Shown in pieces: positions 4,867-6,015 of a stretch of 6,015 bases of DNA. Every line of letters starts with the position of its first letter. Position 1 is the stretch's first letter. The stretch covers positions 1 to 6,015 of the forward strand of contig CAJPUA010000066.1 in NCBI GenBank assembly GCA_905373705.1. Direction: 5' to 3'. The notes beneath the pieces are model-generated. The model made no database searches. It was not told the DNA's origin and was given only the letters and a program-made list of their open reading frames with translations. The stretch comes from an uncultured Schwartzia sp. (lineage in GTDB: Bacteria > Bacillota > Negativicutes > Selenomonadales > Selenomonadaceae). The position numbers and the translations under genes are program-made.

Positions 4867-6015
4867 ACTTCTCCCCTTTGCGCCCCAGAAGCGCGGCAAA
4901 GTGTTGCTCCAGATATTCGCCGATGGTCTCGCCAATATAACGCTTAGCCTGGTAATCAGGGTGAAGGCCGTCGGCGGTATAATCGGCGCGCAGATTGCCC
5001 GCTGCGTCGATCAGCGCCGCCGTAACGTCGACGGCGTATTTTTGCGCCATAATCCATTTATTGAGCCGCGTCTGCTCCGTCTTCCAATTCCCGGCGGCCG
5101 GCTCCATCTCATAGGCCGCCGCCATGCGGTCGGCATTGATCGGCGTCGCCGTCACGAAAACGGGAACAATGTTATGCGCCCGGCACTTATCGGCAATCTG
5201 CCGCAGGCTGTAAATAATTGCGGCGGCAGGCGTCCCGGCGCGAAAATCATTGACGCCGCCCATGATAACGAGCACCTTCGGCTTAAAGGGCAAAACGTCC
5301 CGCTCGAAACGATCCGCCATCGCCGCCGCCGTATCGCCGCTAAGGCCGATATTTTTGACCGGCGCTTTACAGTACGTTTCCCAGTCATACATCGTCCGGC
5401 AGGGCGGCGTCGAAATCGCTCCGCCGCCGTGGGTAATGCTGTCACCCAACGCCGCAAAAGGCGTCGGCGCGGTGACTTCCCACCTGACGGGCGGCGACCA
5501 GTCGCTGTAACGGCGGCCTTCACCATCCAGCGCCCGCACGCGCCACCAATAATGGCCCGTCAGCAAAAAGGCGTCCGCATCGTAAAGAACCGCGTCGTAA
5601 GTATAAAAGTGCCGTACCCGCTCCGCCTTTTTCCGCGGCGTATCCGATTCGCGCCAGACTTCGATTTCATAACTCGACGCATGCAGCACCGGCACCCAGG
5701 CATACACCGGATAGACGGGCATATACGCCATGCGGCGGTAATCGTCGAGAACCAGGGGCGCCGTCGGAGAAATCTCCGCCTCGGAAAGCGGCCGGGGATC
5801 TGTTTTCCCGACGATCCGCCCGTCCCGATCAAATCCCCGCGCCAGCCAGCACCCATCCAGCGCCCCCTGAGGGAGCGTGCGGGTGTCAATTTCCAGTCCC
5901 GGCGTAAAAATGTCTCTATATTGAGCGAGCGTCCGTGACGCGCCGGCATCTCCGCCGCCCAGAAGCACGACTTCATACGTTACCGCCCCCGGCAAAAGCT
6001 CCCACGAAAGGCGCA
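4865..6015 (-). CDS. SGNH/GDSL hydrolase with N-terminal fibronectin-type repeats (5' end outside window)
   Basis: 382 complete codons are visible; the frame stays open through the right edge. The protein is read here from residue 1 at base 6013. A TTG at 5993-5995 is in frame but is not the start, because the residues before it (RLSWEL) continue a recognisable repeat. Two beta-rich modules come first: one cut by the edge, beginning LSWELLPGAVTYEVVLL, and a second at about 98-181 containing YAWVPVLHASSYEIEVW and ending HYWWRVRALDGEG then WSPPVRWEV, typical of fibronectin-type III-like folds. The SGNH domain (about 185-375) has GDSITHGGG with nucleophile S192, oxyanion glycine near G223 in NIGLSG, GGVND with N255, and DGLH with D348 and H351. 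The catalytic set is complete. Relatives are esterases or lipases, often acting on acetylated glycans. A secreted or surface location is likely but the signal peptide is out of view. Substrate unknown. Confidence 0.88.
   Translation of the reverse strand, partial: RLSWELLPGAVTYEVVLLGGGDAGASRTLAQYRDIFTPGLEIDTRTLPQGALDGCWLARGFDRDGRIVGKTDPRPLSEAEISPTAPLVLDDYRRMAYMPVYPVYAWVPVLHASSYEIEVWRESDTPRKKAERVRHFYTYDAVLYDADAFLLTGHYWWRVRALDGEGRRYSDWSPPVRWEVTAPTPFAALGDSITHGGGAISTPPCRTMYDWETYCKAPVKNIGLSGDTAAAMADRFERDVLPFKPKVLVIMGGVNDFRAGTPAAAIIYSLRQIADKCRAHNIVPVFVTATPINADRMAAAYEMEPAAGNWKTEQTRLNKWIMAQKYAVDVTAALIDAAGNLRADYTADGLHPDYQAKRYIGETIGEYLEQHFAALLGRKGEK

Noticed and set aside
4901..5938. A 345-codon open frame on the plus strand, opposite the SGNH hydrolase
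   Set aside because: The product is extremely rich in arginine, proline and histidine with no recognisable domain. The opposite frame has a complete SGNH catalytic set and fibronectin-like repeats.
5993..5995. TTG as start codon of the SGNH hydrolase
   Set aside because: The reading frame continues upstream to the window edge with residues that belong to the same fibronectin-like repeat, so the true start is outside the window.

Overview
This 6 kb window comes from a GC-rich bacterial chromosome with sigma70/sigmaA-type promoters and strong purine-rich ribosome binding sites. A family match to the autotransporter O-heptosyltransferases (TibC/AAH type), together with an SbmA/YddA-type exporter-like ABC protein, a YigZ protein and a probable YhdT homologue, points to an organism with an outer membrane. 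My best guess is a diderm Firmicute of the class Negativicutes; a proteobacterium is the alternative. This is inferred from gene content and control-signal style, not from any marker gene.

Layout from left to right: (1) positions 1-107, minus strand: the first 35 codons of a small membrane protein resembling YhdT (DUF997), with its own promoter at 168-196. (2) 211-1446, minus: a complete O-heptosyltransferase of the bacterial autotransporter family, with the LGDT catalytic-site motif and a four-cysteine metal finger at its C-terminus. It has a short-leader extended -10 promoter. (3) 1577-3295, minus: a complete 572-residue ABC half-transporter with fused permease and ATPase domains, of the YddA/SbmA-BacA/ABCD type. 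(4) 3296-3490: a compact divergent regulatory region whose two proposed promoters share their -35 area. (5) 3491-4795, plus: a tightly coupled two-gene operon, an unrecognised two-helix membrane-anchored helical protein followed by a YigZ/IMPACT-family protein. (6) 4796-4864: a convergent intergenic gap with small inverted repeats but no textbook terminator. (7) 4865-6015, minus: an SGNH/GDSL hydrolase whose N-terminal part carries tandem fibronectin-type repeats and runs off the right edge.

The genes do not form one pathway. The three left-hand minus-strand genes each seem to have their own promoter. The clearest biological theme is the cell envelope: glycosylation of surface autotransporters, an inner-membrane transporter, an anchored extracytoplasmic helical protein and a probable secreted or surface esterase. 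No RNA gene, mobile element, CRISPR array or clear phage sequence was seen. No intergenic stretch exceeds about 200 bases.
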